This document shows, piece after piece, positions 7,069 to 13,355 of a stretch of 20,791 nt of DNA (positions within the stretch are counted from its first letter, which is position 1; the number at the start of each line of letters is the position of its first letter). The notes under the pieces were generated by a model that did no database searches, was not told the DNA's origin, and was given only the letters and a program-made list of their open reading frames with translations. The DNA comes from a bacterium. Its GTDB lineage: Bacteria > Patescibacteria > Dojkabacteria > JAKAPS01 > JAJZLI01. The position numbers and the translations under genes were made by a program. The stretch is from contig JAJZKG010000013.1 of NCBI GenBank assembly GCA_021809565.1, positions 1 to 20,791 on the forward strand, given 5' to 3'.

Positions 7069-8235
7069 ATGCAAGCCTATAAAAAGAAAAGAAAACATGG
7101 GAATCTTATAATAATAGCTGTAATTATAATATTTTTATATATTATTTATTTCCTATTTTCTAATGTTACGAAATTGAATAATATCACTATAAAGGAAGAT
7201 TCTGGGTACAGTGGGGGAGTAGCAGTAGTATCATCTAATAATACAACAAACATACTTGTTGTTTATAAATCTAAAAATAATGGTTTTACGGTTAATACAT
7301 ATAATGCTTTACTGACTGTTACTCCAGGAACATCTACAACTCTAATGGCATTACCGTCTAATGTGAATTTTTATACGTCACCATCATCAAGTCAAACTTT
7401 AAGGACTATTTATCCAATTGGTAATTTGAATGTTCCTAAAGATGGTATGAACCTACTTTTAAAAGTTATACGGTATAATCTTGCAATACCAGTAGGTGGA
7501 TATATATCTCTAAGTTCTACTTCTCTTAAAGGTACAAAAAATATATCTATAGTGTCCTCAGTAAGTACTAATATTGGAGGTGTTTCAGTAAGTAATGGAG
7601 TTAATACATTAACTTCAAACCAGGCAATAAACATATTATCTTCAAAGTCAGATACATTTAACAATCTTTATATTAAAAATCTTATTTTTCAAGGAATTTT
7701 ATCGAATATACTATCCCCATTAAGTTTAATAAATACTAGTTCTGATATAGGGTACATTCAAACTATTTTCAGGTCTAACATAGAGGGTCAGAATATATTT
7801 AATTTATTATATGCTATATATAATCTGAAAATTCAGAATATTAAACTTTTAGAATATAAAGCTAGTGGTTTAATTAATTTAAAAAATATTGATACATTTA
7901 TAAGGTCTAATTTTACAGGTACAACATTTGCGAAAAGTGGAGTTTCAGTACAAATATTAGATTCTTCCTCCTCAAATAATGCAGTTTATCAGTTTTCAAG
8001 ATATATACAGAATCTTGGAGGTACAATATCATCTATAGGTATATATAACCAAGCATTAGTGAAAGATGAGATATATGTTGGAAATTATTCTAGATATAAA
8101 TATGAAGTAACCCAGATAATTGATATTTTAGGTCCAAGTAACGTTACTTTAATTAAACATAATCCATCTTTTTATACTGGAGATATAATAGTAATTCTAG
8201 GCTCTGATGATAATATTTTATATTCAACTCTATAA
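7069..8235 (+). CDS. LCP/LytR_C-like membrane-anchored wall protein, divergent
   Basis: Protein of 388 residues: basic N-terminus, one membrane segment (about 12-30), then an extracytoplasmic region. The C-terminal part, from about residue 285, resembles the LytR_C domain (VQILDSSSSNNAVYQFSRY, then a strand and the closing GDIIVILGSDDN). Between them, ILVVYKSKNNG and TTLMALPSNVNFYT are reminiscent of the first strands of LytR-CpsA-Psr domains, which attach glycopolymers to peptidoglycan. The position where active LCP enzymes carry PRD reads PSN, so the catalytic Arg and Asp look absent and the protein may be structural or a pseudoenzyme. I chose ATG 7069 because a perfect -10 lies between the alternative ATG at 7042 and this one. 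G+C is very low, about 23% in a counted line. Confidence 0.6.
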   Translation: MQAYKKKRKHGNLIIIAVIIIFLYIIYFLFSNVTKLNNITIKEDSGYSGGVAVVSSNNTTNILVVYKSKNNGFTVNTYNALLTVTPGTSTTLMALPSNVNFYTSPSSSQTLRTIYPIGNLNVPKDGMNLLLKVIRYNLAIPVGGYISLSSTSLKGTKNISIVSSVSTNIGGVSVSNGVNTLTSNQAINILSSKSDTFNNLYIKNLIFQGILSNILSPLSLINTSSDIGYIQTIFRSNIEGQNIFNLLYAIYNLKIQNIKLLEYKASGLINLKNIDTFIRSNFTGTTFAKSGVSVQILDSSSSNNAVYQFSRYIQNLGGTISSIGIYNQALVKDEIYVGNYSRYKYEVTQIIDILGPSNVTLIKHNPSFYTGDIIVILGSDDNILYSTL

Positions 8236-8256
8236 GTATATTAAATATTAATTAAT

Positions 8257-8285
8257 TTCACAAAACATTATTCTTAATATATAAT
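8257..8285 (+). promoter_or_regulatory. Promoter of tRNA-Glu
   Basis: TTCACA (8257-8262), a 17-base spacer and a perfect TATAAT (8280-8285), nine bases before the mature tRNA 5' end. It is among the best sigma-70-type promoters in the window. Confidence 0.75.
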
Positions 8286-8294
8286 CTCTAATAT

Positions 8295-8368
8295 GGCCTT
8301 GTCGTCTAGTGGTTTAGGATATTAGGTTCTCATCCTAAAGATCGCGGGTTCGAATCCCGCCAAGGTCA
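8295..8368 (+). tRNA. tRNA-Glu (anticodon CTC)
   Basis: The 74-base gene folds fully: acceptor GGCCTTG (8295-8301) pairs with CAAGGTC (8361-8367) with one G-U; the D arm is GTCTAGTGGTTTAGGAT; the anticodon stem TTAGG/CCTAA encloses loop TTCTCAT with anticodon CTC; the T arm is GCGGG-TTCGAAT-CCCGC. The body aligns closely with E. coli tRNA-Glu (same TC GTCTAG start of the D arm). CTC reads GAG only, so a second tRNA-Glu (TTC) must exist elsewhere for GAA. The 3' CCA is not encoded. The 3' end and the bases following are partly duplicated near 9211-9272. Confidence 0.96.
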
Positions 8369-8403
8369 AGTAAAGCGACACCCCTACTTGAAACGTTCCA
8401 AGA
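8339..8403. repeat. tRNA-side copy of an att-like repeat
   Basis: The T arm, acceptor 3' strand and about 35 bases after the tRNA resemble 9208-9272. The exact shared core is AAGGTCAAGTAA (8362-8373 and 9233-9244). GGTTCGA upstream, GACAC downstream and AAACGT farther downstream also match with small gaps. The imperfect palindrome CTTGAAACGTTCCAAG (8387-8402) lies in this copy. Confidence 0.75.
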
Positions 8404-8410
8404 AGGATCT

Positions 8411-8842
8411 CTATTTTTGGAGTAGCGGGTTTAATACTGTTATAGATTTAAATTTTTTAAAGATTTTTGTATCTGCTGTATATATCATTGAAATATCATT
8501 AGAAATCATAGTAGCAACAATATACATGTCAAAAATTTCAACCCCCTTAAATTTATACTGAGTGGCTAATTCATTTAATATTCTTATAGTATTTATATTA
8601 GGAGATATAATATTAAATTTTGGAGAATCAGAGTAAAATTTTAATAAAGACTGTGCTTTCATATTAGTCACAGGTGTTTCCACTCTTTTATCATTTGTAA
8701 TTATAGAGTAGAACTCTAAAAGATTTTGGTGAGTGATATATATATTTTCCGTTGTGTTATATACCTCTAATGCTTTTTGATTAAATGGGGAATCTATATT
8801 ATGAGCATAGACTAATATATTTGTATCAAACAATATCTTCAT
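8411..8842 (-). CDS. PIN-domain ribonuclease toxin (VapC-like, module 1)
   Basis: PIN-domain protein of 143 residues. The acidic metal-binding set is present: D6 in LFDTNILVYAH, E43 in NLLEFYS, D105 in IFDMYIVA and D124 in YTADTKIF. VapC toxins are Mg2+/Mn2+ endoribonucleases, many of which cut tRNA or rRNA; the target cannot be read from sequence. The start overlaps the 3' end of the antitoxin gene by 17 bases, the standard vapBC arrangement. The gene reads toward tRNA-Glu and ends about 40 bases from it. Module 1 occupies most of the interval between tRNA-Glu and the decayed copy of its 3' end. Confidence 0.9.
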   Translation of the reverse strand: MKILFDTNILVYAHNIDSPFNQKALEVYNTTENIYITHQNLLEFYSIITNDKRVETPVTNMKAQSLLKFYSDSPKFNIISPNINTIRILNELATQYKFKGVEIFDMYIVATMISNDISMIYTADTKIFKKFKSITVLNPLLQK

Positions 8843-9077
8843 AAATACTCTTTCTGTCTATTCTTTTCATATTACCCATATTGAAAGTTGGAATTTTAAT
8901 TTTTTTAATTTTGTTATTGAGTGCATTCATTTGTATAGTAGTCTCTTTAGATAAGAAATACTTCATAGCTGTCTCAATAGAACCATTCATACTAGTATGT
9001 GTATTCTTTGCAAAATTTTTATACTCTTTAATCAAGTATCTAGGTAACCTAATTGTTGTTTTTACTTCTTCATCCAT
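8826..9077 (-). CDS. VapB-like ribbon-helix-helix antitoxin (module 1)
   Basis: Protein of 83 residues. KTTIRLPRYLIKEYKNFAK (about 6-24) is a ribbon-helix-helix strand and first helix, with TSMNGSIETAMKYFL (28-42) as the second helix. The C-terminal half, basic and ending RKSIYEDIV, should bind the PIN toxin encoded in the overlapping next gene. The start is fixed by a -10 (TAGTAT) six bases upstream, making the mRNA leaderless with the A of ATG as the predicted first base. It probably represses its own promoter. Confidence 0.85.
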   Translation of the reverse strand: MDEEVKTTIRLPRYLIKEYKNFAKNTHTSMNGSIETAMKYFLSKETTIQMNALNNKIKKIKIPTFNMGNMKRIDRKSIYEDIV

Positions 9078-9083
9078 ACAAAC

Positions 9084-9112
9084 ATACTAACACTTTGCTG
9101 TCAATATTACAA
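9084..9112 (-). promoter_or_regulatory. Promoter of vapBC module 1 (leaderless)
   Basis: Minus strand: TTGTAA (9112-9107), a 17-base spacer and TAGTAT (9089-9084). Predicted transcription starts at 9077, the A of the ATG. A TTGACA also lies within the spacer but is badly placed, since its matching -10 would cover the start codon. Confidence 0.55.
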
Positions 9113-9204
9113 CTAGGTGACGGCAAGTACCATAAAGTAGATTCTTCCCGCTACATTAATAGTTATTTAAAGCTTATATACTTTCACTAACTTAATACTC
9201 CATA

Positions 9205-9272
9205 CTAAAAGCGGTTCGATCTGAGGTACTTTAAGGTCAAGTAACGTGACACTGCAGTCAAAACGTCTCAAA
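9205..9272. repeat. Decayed copy of the tRNA-Glu 3' end
   Basis: GCGGTTCGATC (9211-9221) recalls the T arm and AAGGTCAAGTAA (9233-9244) is identical to the end of tRNA-Glu plus the next bases. GACAC and AAACGT continue the similarity. It cannot form a tRNA: the T stem is broken and no body precedes it. With the intact gene it brackets vapBC module 1, the core repeats being 871 bases apart. Confidence 0.75.
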
Positions 9273-9327
9273 TATATTGATTAGGCTATAGGTGAGGTTC
9301 TAAACTCATGATTTAATAATATACGTC

Positions 9328-9356
9328 TTGACATCATGTCATCTTGATGCTAATAT
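9328..9356 (+). promoter_or_regulatory. Promoter/operator of vapBC module 2 (leaderless)
   Basis: Consensus TTGACA (9328-9333), a 17-base spacer and TAATAT (9351-9356). The predicted first base is 9363, the A of the ATG. Two inverted repeats occupy the promoter: GACAT-C-ATGTC (9330-9340) and CATC-TT-GATG (9340-9349), well placed for VapBC autoregulation. Confidence 0.75.
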
Positions 9357-9362
9357 AGTGGT

Positions 9363-9611
9363 ATGGATAAGACAGAAAGAACAACAATTAGAATAAATGC
9401 TGTACTAATAAAACAAGCACGGGATATTGCATATAACCAAAAAGTATCTTTACAAAAAGTGATAAATATGTTGATTCTTAGAGGAATGCGGGATATAAAT
9501 GATAATAGCAAAAGATTAATAATAGGTACAAGAATAGATAAAATTAGAGAAAACTTAAAAATTAAAGATTTCTCTGATATTGTTGTAGAAAGTAAAAAAG
9601 ACTTAAAATGA
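9363..9611 (+). CDS. VapB-like ribbon-helix-helix antitoxin (module 2)
   Basis: Protein of 82 residues. RTTIRINAVLIKQARDIAY (6-24) is the strand and first helix of a ribbon-helix-helix fold, and VSLQKVINMLILRG (28-41) the second helix. The C-terminal part, ending DIVVESKKDLK, is the likely toxin-binding tail. It shares the TTIR strand and general plan with module 1 but not close identity, so the modules are not a recent duplication. The last four bases overlap the toxin start (ATGA). It has a consensus promoter with inverted repeats and a leaderless start. Confidence 0.85.
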   Translation: MDKTERTTIRINAVLIKQARDIAYNQKVSLQKVINMLILRGMRDINDNSKRLIIGTRIDKIRENLKIKDFSDIVVESKKDLK

Positions 9612-10048
9612 ATGTAATTCTGGATAATTCAATTATTGTTAAATGGTATTTGCAATTCCCCAAAGAAGAACATGTTGATGTTGCACTAAAATTGAAACAT
9701 TTATATGATACAGGACAAATTAATTTACATTCTCCAGCAATACTGAATTATGAAATTGGCAATGTATTCTCAACTGCGGTGAGATTAAATAAGTTAGATA
9801 TCAATGTAGCTAAAGAGTCTTTAAGTCTTTTTAGTAACCATGGGATAATTTTTTATGATTTAAAAGAAATTTATTTAGATATATTAGGTGTCTCAATAAA
9901 ATATAACTTATCTTTTTATGATGCTTCTTATGTCACACTTTCACAATTTTTGAAATATGATTTCATTACAGCAGACAAGAAGTTGTTTAATAATACAAAA
10001 AATAAAATAAAGTCTGTTAAATATATTTTAGATTTTAAAATGGAGTAA
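9608..10048 (+). CDS. PIN-domain ribonuclease toxin (VapC-like, module 2)
   Basis: PIN-domain protein of 146 residues with the four acidic positions: D6 in VILDNSIIVKWY, E49 in NYEIGNVF, D105 in SFYDASYV and D123 in ITADKKLF. The pattern, with VKWY after the first Asp and YDASYVTLS, is the subtype that often pairs with ribbon-helix-helix antitoxins. It is translationally coupled to its antitoxin (ATGA). It converges with the 10178-10993 gene; the 130 bases between them hold CCTATATAGG (10066-10075), a 10-base palindrome, but no clear terminator. Confidence 0.9.
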   Translation: MNVILDNSIIVKWYLQFPKEEHVDVALKLKHLYDTGQINLHSPAILNYEIGNVFSTAVRLNKLDINVAKESLSLFSNHGIIFYDLKEIYLDILGVSIKYNLSFYDASYVTLSQFLKYDFITADKKLFNNTKNKIKSVKYILDFKME

Positions 10049-10177
10049 AAAATGGTTAAATTAAACCTATATAGGCAAGGTTATTATAGTATCATCTATG
10101 ATTTTCACAGTCCAAGCCACAAGTGATTTGATGTGTAGTGTGTTAAAGTTAGCAATCCTATGTTTGGAAGAATAATT

Positions 10178-10993
10178 TTATCTTTTAGCTAATCTGGATG
10201 CCACATTCAGTATCTTTCTTCCATATATTCTCTTCTGATGATCTCTACAAACATTGTCTACTGTACTGTTATAAGGAATTCTTACTCTTCTTCTAAGTGA
10301 TGCTATATAAGTTCTGTTGTTGGGATAAAATATACTATATCTGCCTAATATACTAAAAACTCTTTCCCCCATATCTAACAGTTCATAGTTTCTTTCTGCT
10401 TTTATATCATCCTCACCCGATGATATATATAGTGCTATTTTATCTCGTAAATCCTGGGATATATCTTTAAATTTTTCTGTATTTTGGTATTCATCAAATA
10501 TTTCTCTAGGTTTATATACTCTTACATCTCCTTCAATTTCTTTACCTTGATTTCTGAAAAAAGATAACAATTTTTTAACTCTTTCTTTATTATGGAAAGC
10601 CACTATCTGTACTCTACTACCATCTCCATTTTGAAATCTAGATAGGTACAATCTTCTTAGTAATCTTAATTCTATATTGGTTTCAAATGCCCAATCTCTG
10701 AAAATAAAATACTGTGGGTCTACACCTAGATTTAACAGTACAGAAGATAAAATTTTAGAATATTCCTGAGATTCAGCATTATCACCTTTCTCTATATTGG
10801 CTGCAGTTGAGAATATATATGGTTTTCTTGAATCTGGGGATAAAAGCCATAAGAGTGCAGCGGAACCTGCCATTGATTTTAATGCTCTCATATTTTCTTC
10901 ATCTCTATAAGGGTTTCCTTTACCTAAGAGCATGATTGCATCGGGTAATGTTTCTTGTAGAGATTCATTGTTACTACCGTATTCTACTTCCAT
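10178..10993 (-). CDS. Possible YdcF/DUF218-like protein
   Basis: Protein of 271 residues with no signal peptide. The first half resembles the DUF218 (YdcF/SanA/ElyC) fold in order: DAIMLLGKGN (strand and loop), RKPYIFSTAAN, a helix with QEYSKILSSVLLNLGVDP, then FRDWAFETNIELRLLRRL and VQIVAFHNKERVKKLLSF. The residue pattern is degenerate, so the assignment is tentative; DUF218 proteins are linked to envelope processes. The C-terminal 90 residues are basic and rich in Arg (YIASLRRRVRIPYN), with no recognised domain. I chose ATG 10993 over an upstream TTG at 11026 because a perfect TATAAT lies between them and would give a one-base leader. It is divergent from the cytochrome b operon. Confidence 0.5.
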   Translation of the reverse strand: MEVEYGSNNESLQETLPDAIMLLGKGNPYRDEENMRALKSMAGSAALLWLLSPDSRKPYIFSTAANIEKGDNAESQEYSKILSSVLLNLGVDPQYFIFRDWAFETNIELRLLRRLYLSRFQNGDGSRVQIVAFHNKERVKKLLSFFRNQGKEIEGDVRVYKPREIFDEYQNTEKFKDISQDLRDKIALYISSGEDDIKAERNYELLDMGERVFSILGRYSIFYPNNRTYIASLRRRVRIPYNSTVDNVCRDHQKRIYGRKILNVASRLAKR

Positions 10994-11000
10994 GAAGACG

Positions 11001-11030
11001 ATTATATCAGATCCTATAGTTTTCAAGCAA
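11001..11030 (-). promoter_or_regulatory. Promoter of the DUF218-like gene
   Basis: Minus strand: TTGCTT (11030-11025), an 18-base spacer and a perfect TATAAT (11006-11001). The predicted first base is 10994, one before the ATG. Confidence 0.6.
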
Positions 11031-11154
11031 ATGATTAGGAATTAATATAGGGTACATAGATAAGTAATATAGAATTTTAATAATTTATAGTGTCCAAAGT
11101 ACGCTGAAGGTTTAGTGGTAGTAAATTATAAGTTCTAGAATTATGTTTTTTATG

Positions 11155-11183
11155 TTGACAAATTCTATTATTAATAGTATTGT
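11155..11183 (+). promoter_or_regulatory. Promoter of the cytochrome b operon
   Basis: Consensus TTGACA (11155-11160), a 17-base spacer and TATTGT (11178-11183). Transcription from about 11190 would leave a three-base leader before the ATG at 11193, which supports that small gene as the first of the operon. Confidence 0.7.
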
Positions 11184-11192
11184 AACCTTATT

Positions 11193-11327
11193 ATGACAGC
11201 CTCTTTAGCTATAGATATTTTTATATATGGATTGTTAATAGTTGTGTTTATAGTAGCAGTGATTCTTCCATATCCATCATTTGAAGGTAAAAAATCAAAA
11301 AAGAAAGAGAATGAATCTGACCAGTGA
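11193..11327 (+). CDS. 44-residue single-span membrane protein
   Basis: Small open frame directly after a consensus promoter. It encodes a hydrophobic helix (about residues 4-26, including LLIVVFIVAVILPYP) followed by a short, highly charged tail (GKKSKKKENESDQ). The frame overlaps the cytochrome b start by 17 bases, implying coupled translation. Small one-helix subunits are normal in cytochrome b6f and bc complexes, so a structural subunit is a reasonable inference, but there is no recognisable family match. The near-leaderless promoter fit and the overlap are the main evidence that it is real. Confidence 0.7.
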   Translation: MTASLAIDIFIYGLLIVVFIVAVILPYPSFEGKKSKKKENESDQ

Positions 11328-11904
11328 ACTTAAAAAAAGAATAAAAAAAGATTTAGACCCTGATACCCTTCTTCCAGAAGAATTGCCTGTATATGTATCT
11401 TCATTTGTATATATGTTTGGCTCTTTAACTCTTGCGTGTTTTATCACACTTATTATCACAGGCGTGATTATGGTTTATGAAGGTCCTATTTGGTATCAAT
11501 TTTCCCAGATTGGATTTTTCTTTAGATCTATGCATTTTTGGGCAGCACAGGTATTTTTCTTTTTTATGACTGTTCATTTTCTTACAAATTTCTTTATAGC
11601 AGGATGGAGAAAAGGTAGGATAATTACATGGATTAGTGGATCTCTCCTTTTTGGAATATCTATGTTTGAAGCATTTATGGGATATTTAATGGGAGGTGGA
11701 TTTTTTGCTCAATGGAATCAGGTTCAAGCTAAAGATGCTATGAATGCTATTGGTGCATCATTCTTTTTTAATATATTGGATAATGGCCAAGTGTATGGTC
11801 TACACGTAGTGATACTTCCACTAGTGTTAATATTGTTGTTAGTTATACATTTATATTTTATAAGGAGTAAAAACGTTGTACCTCCAATAGGCTATGAACA
11901 ATAA
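11311..11904 (+). CDS. Diheme cytochrome b, N-terminal (b6-like) subunit
   Basis: Membrane quinol-oxidising cytochrome b of 197 residues, equivalent to the first four helices of cytochrome b, as in split b6-type proteins. Heme ligands are clear: H75 and H89 (13 residues between, helix B) and H165 and H180 (14 between, helix D, the b6-type spacing). AFMGYLMGGGFFAQW (121-135) occupies the place of the usual FxGYxLPWxQ motif, so the quinol-site PW is missing. FVYMFG (32-37) has Met where b6f and Bacillus b proteins have the heme-c Cys. AKDAMNAIG (140-148) and the VVPP close resemble, from memory, a cytochrome b branch in Actinobacteria and Chloroflexi. ATG 11311 was preferred over an upstream TTG because it matches the family start and couples to the 44-residue gene. 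Confidence 0.88.
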   Translation: MNLTSELKKRIKKDLDPDTLLPEELPVYVSSFVYMFGSLTLACFITLIITGVIMVYEGPIWYQFSQIGFFFRSMHFWAAQVFFFFMTVHFLTNFFIAGWRKGRIITWISGSLLFGISMFEAFMGYLMGGGFFAQWNQVQAKDAMNAIGASFFFNILDNGQVYGLHVVILPLVLILLLVIHLYFIRSKNVVPPIGYEQ

Positions 11905-12847
11905 TCAAGTAGAAACAAAGAATTTCGATTTGAAAGAATCAGATTTAGTAAAAGAAGTATCTATCAGTTTTATTGCGATCCTAGTTTTAGTTATATTGCT
12001 TTCTTTATTTCTTAAATCTCCAAATGTGGGACCTTTATCAATTAGAACTTATGCAAGAAATCATCCTGTGGGATTCATAACTACAACACTTCATGACCTC
12101 ATGGGTACCAGTCTAATTGCAACGTATGGTCATCCATTTAACAATAATGGCTCATCTCAAAGTATAGGTCCAATATCACCTGAAGCCATTACTGGAGTAA
12201 CTCTACCTATTAATACAAAGTCAGATTTTGTATTAATTCCACTTAAAATGGAATCAAGTATTAATCCTAATATAAATCTGTTACTTAACGAATATAATAA
12301 TGCAACTCCAAAACAACAAAATATTTGGGAACAAAATACCCTAAAATCTCTTTCTAATACTAGATATGAGAATGGGATAGTAATATTTCCAGATGGTAAT
12401 TATGGACCAGTAGTACAAATGTTAAATGAACTTTTGAAATTAGGACAGAGTGGATTATTCTCAAGGGCATTAACAAGAGAGAATATAGACAATAATGGTG
12501 TATATACGTACAATGAACAAAATAGATTGTTATTCCTTCAAGGAGGACCTCTAATGGCTAAGGCTGCAAGTCTTAACATGCTTGGAGGAGAGTGGGGTAT
12601 ATTAAAAGAGACAGGTCCTTATCCTGGTCCTTGGTGGCTTGCATTCTACACATCCTTATATCAAACACCTTTTTATGCTAATTCAACATCAGCAGATCTT
12701 ATGGCATTTGCAACTTTCTCATTGTTGATTGGAGTTATTACATTTCTACCATTTATTCCTGGACTGCGAAGAATTCCATATATAATACCTGTATATAAGA
12801 TTATATGGAGAAGATTTTATAATGAACAAAAAAGACCAAAAGATTAA
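11894..12847 (+). CDS. Cytochrome b C-terminal partner with large extracytoplasmic domain
   Basis: Protein of 317 residues. One membrane helix near 22-42, then about 220 residues predicted outside, then another helix near 275-298 (FATFSLLIGVITFLPFIPGL) and a basic tail (RRIPYIIPVYKIIWRRFY). Distinct blocks include GFITTTLHDLMGTSLIATYGHP, mentioned here by its GTSLIATYG core (about 69-77), GGEWGILKETGPYPGPWW (about 231-248) and PFIPGLRRIP. From memory these match the second half of an unusual cytochrome b found in Actinobacteria and Chloroflexi. The quinol-site PEWY of ordinary subunit IV is not seen. It overlaps cytochrome b by 11 bases. It carries no CxxCH and no Rieske motif. Confidence 0.7.
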   Translation: MNNNQVETKNFDLKESDLVKEVSISFIAILVLVILLSLFLKSPNVGPLSIRTYARNHPVGFITTTLHDLMGTSLIATYGHPFNNNGSSQSIGPISPEAITGVTLPINTKSDFVLIPLKMESSINPNINLLLNEYNNATPKQQNIWEQNTLKSLSNTRYENGIVIFPDGNYGPVVQMLNELLKLGQSGLFSRALTRENIDNNGVYTYNEQNRLLFLQGGPLMAKAASLNMLGGEWGILKETGPYPGPWWLAFYTSLYQTPFYANSTSADLMAFATFSLLIGVITFLPFIPGLRRIPYIIPVYKIIWRRFYNEQKRPKD

Positions 12848-13253
12848 ATCACTGATATTATTTTCTCTTATAATAGTAGGAATATATTTTACCTATAATG
12901 CATATGAGAGTATCATACATATAAATTTTTATCTATCTGTAATTTATATTGCAATTGTTCTTTTTATAGCTTTTTACACAACCAGATTATTTTATGAATT
13001 TAGATATATGTACAGACTCTTGAAAGTTCGTGGAGAGATAATAAAGATACTTTTAAAATTAAAAATTAACAAAAAAGAAGCCAATATTTTAGCAGAAAAT
13101 TTAGTTTTAAAAAAAACAGATGTGAAGTCATGGGATGAGATACCAAAAGATATAAGACATGAGATTAAGTTATCGTTGGAGAATTTGAATAGGTATAAGT
13201 ACGGAGATACTCTATTAAAAAGAATTATAAACAGAAACTTAAAAAGATATTAA
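12822..13253 (+). CDS. Small membrane protein of the cytochrome b operon
   Basis: Unrecognised 143-residue protein. Two adjacent membrane helices (about 9-26 and 34-55) are followed by a basic cytoplasmic domain (about 60-143, rich in Lys/Arg/Ile/Leu, for example ILLKLKINKKEANILAENL). The gene overlaps the preceding one by 26 bases and has a purine-rich GGAGAAG before its ATG, so it belongs to the operon. It may be an accessory or assembly factor, but this is inferred from position only. Confidence 0.75.
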   Translation: MNKKDQKIKSLILFSLIIVGIYFTYNAYESIIHINFYLSVIYIAIVLFIAFYTTRLFYEFRYMYRLLKVRGEIIKILLKLKINKKEANILAENLVLKKTDVKSWDEIPKDIRHEIKLSLENLNRYKYGDTLLKRIINRNLKRY

Positions 13254-13319
13254 GTTGTTATAATAATTTTCCTCTATTTCTAATCATATCAACATTATAT
13301 AAATATGATACTTTTATAG

Positions 13320-13325
13320 TATAAT
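13320..13325 (+). promoter_or_regulatory. -10 element upstream of tsaE
   Basis: Perfect TATAAT; transcription would begin near 13332. No good -35 is visible. It argues against the TTG at 13329 as the start and for a GTG at 13356 with a 24-base leader. Confidence 0.45.
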
Positions 13326-13355
13326 AGTTTGGTTCTAATATACTTATATAATACT

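Noticed and set aside
8422..9154. 8-bp inverted repeat GTAGCGGG/CCCGCTAC flanking vapBC module 1, as transposon-like ends.
   Set aside because: Too short and without extension, transposase or target duplication; chance is a sufficient explanation.
9287..10082. TATAGGTGAGGTT (9287-9299) and TATAGGCAAGGTT (10070-10082) as flanking repeats of vapBC module 2.
   Set aside because: Only 11 of 13 bases match; by rough estimate such a match is expected about once by chance when comparing the two flanks of an AT-rich region.
10052..10126. 24-codon open frame after vapC-2.
   Set aside because: Very short, no Shine-Dalgarno sequence or promoter, and it spans a palindrome; probably non-coding.
11311..11904. 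Covalent heme c_i site of b6f type using C43.
   Set aside because: The ligand in b6f and Bacillus proteins sits at the FxYC position, which is Met35 here; C43 is about two helical turns further along helix A.
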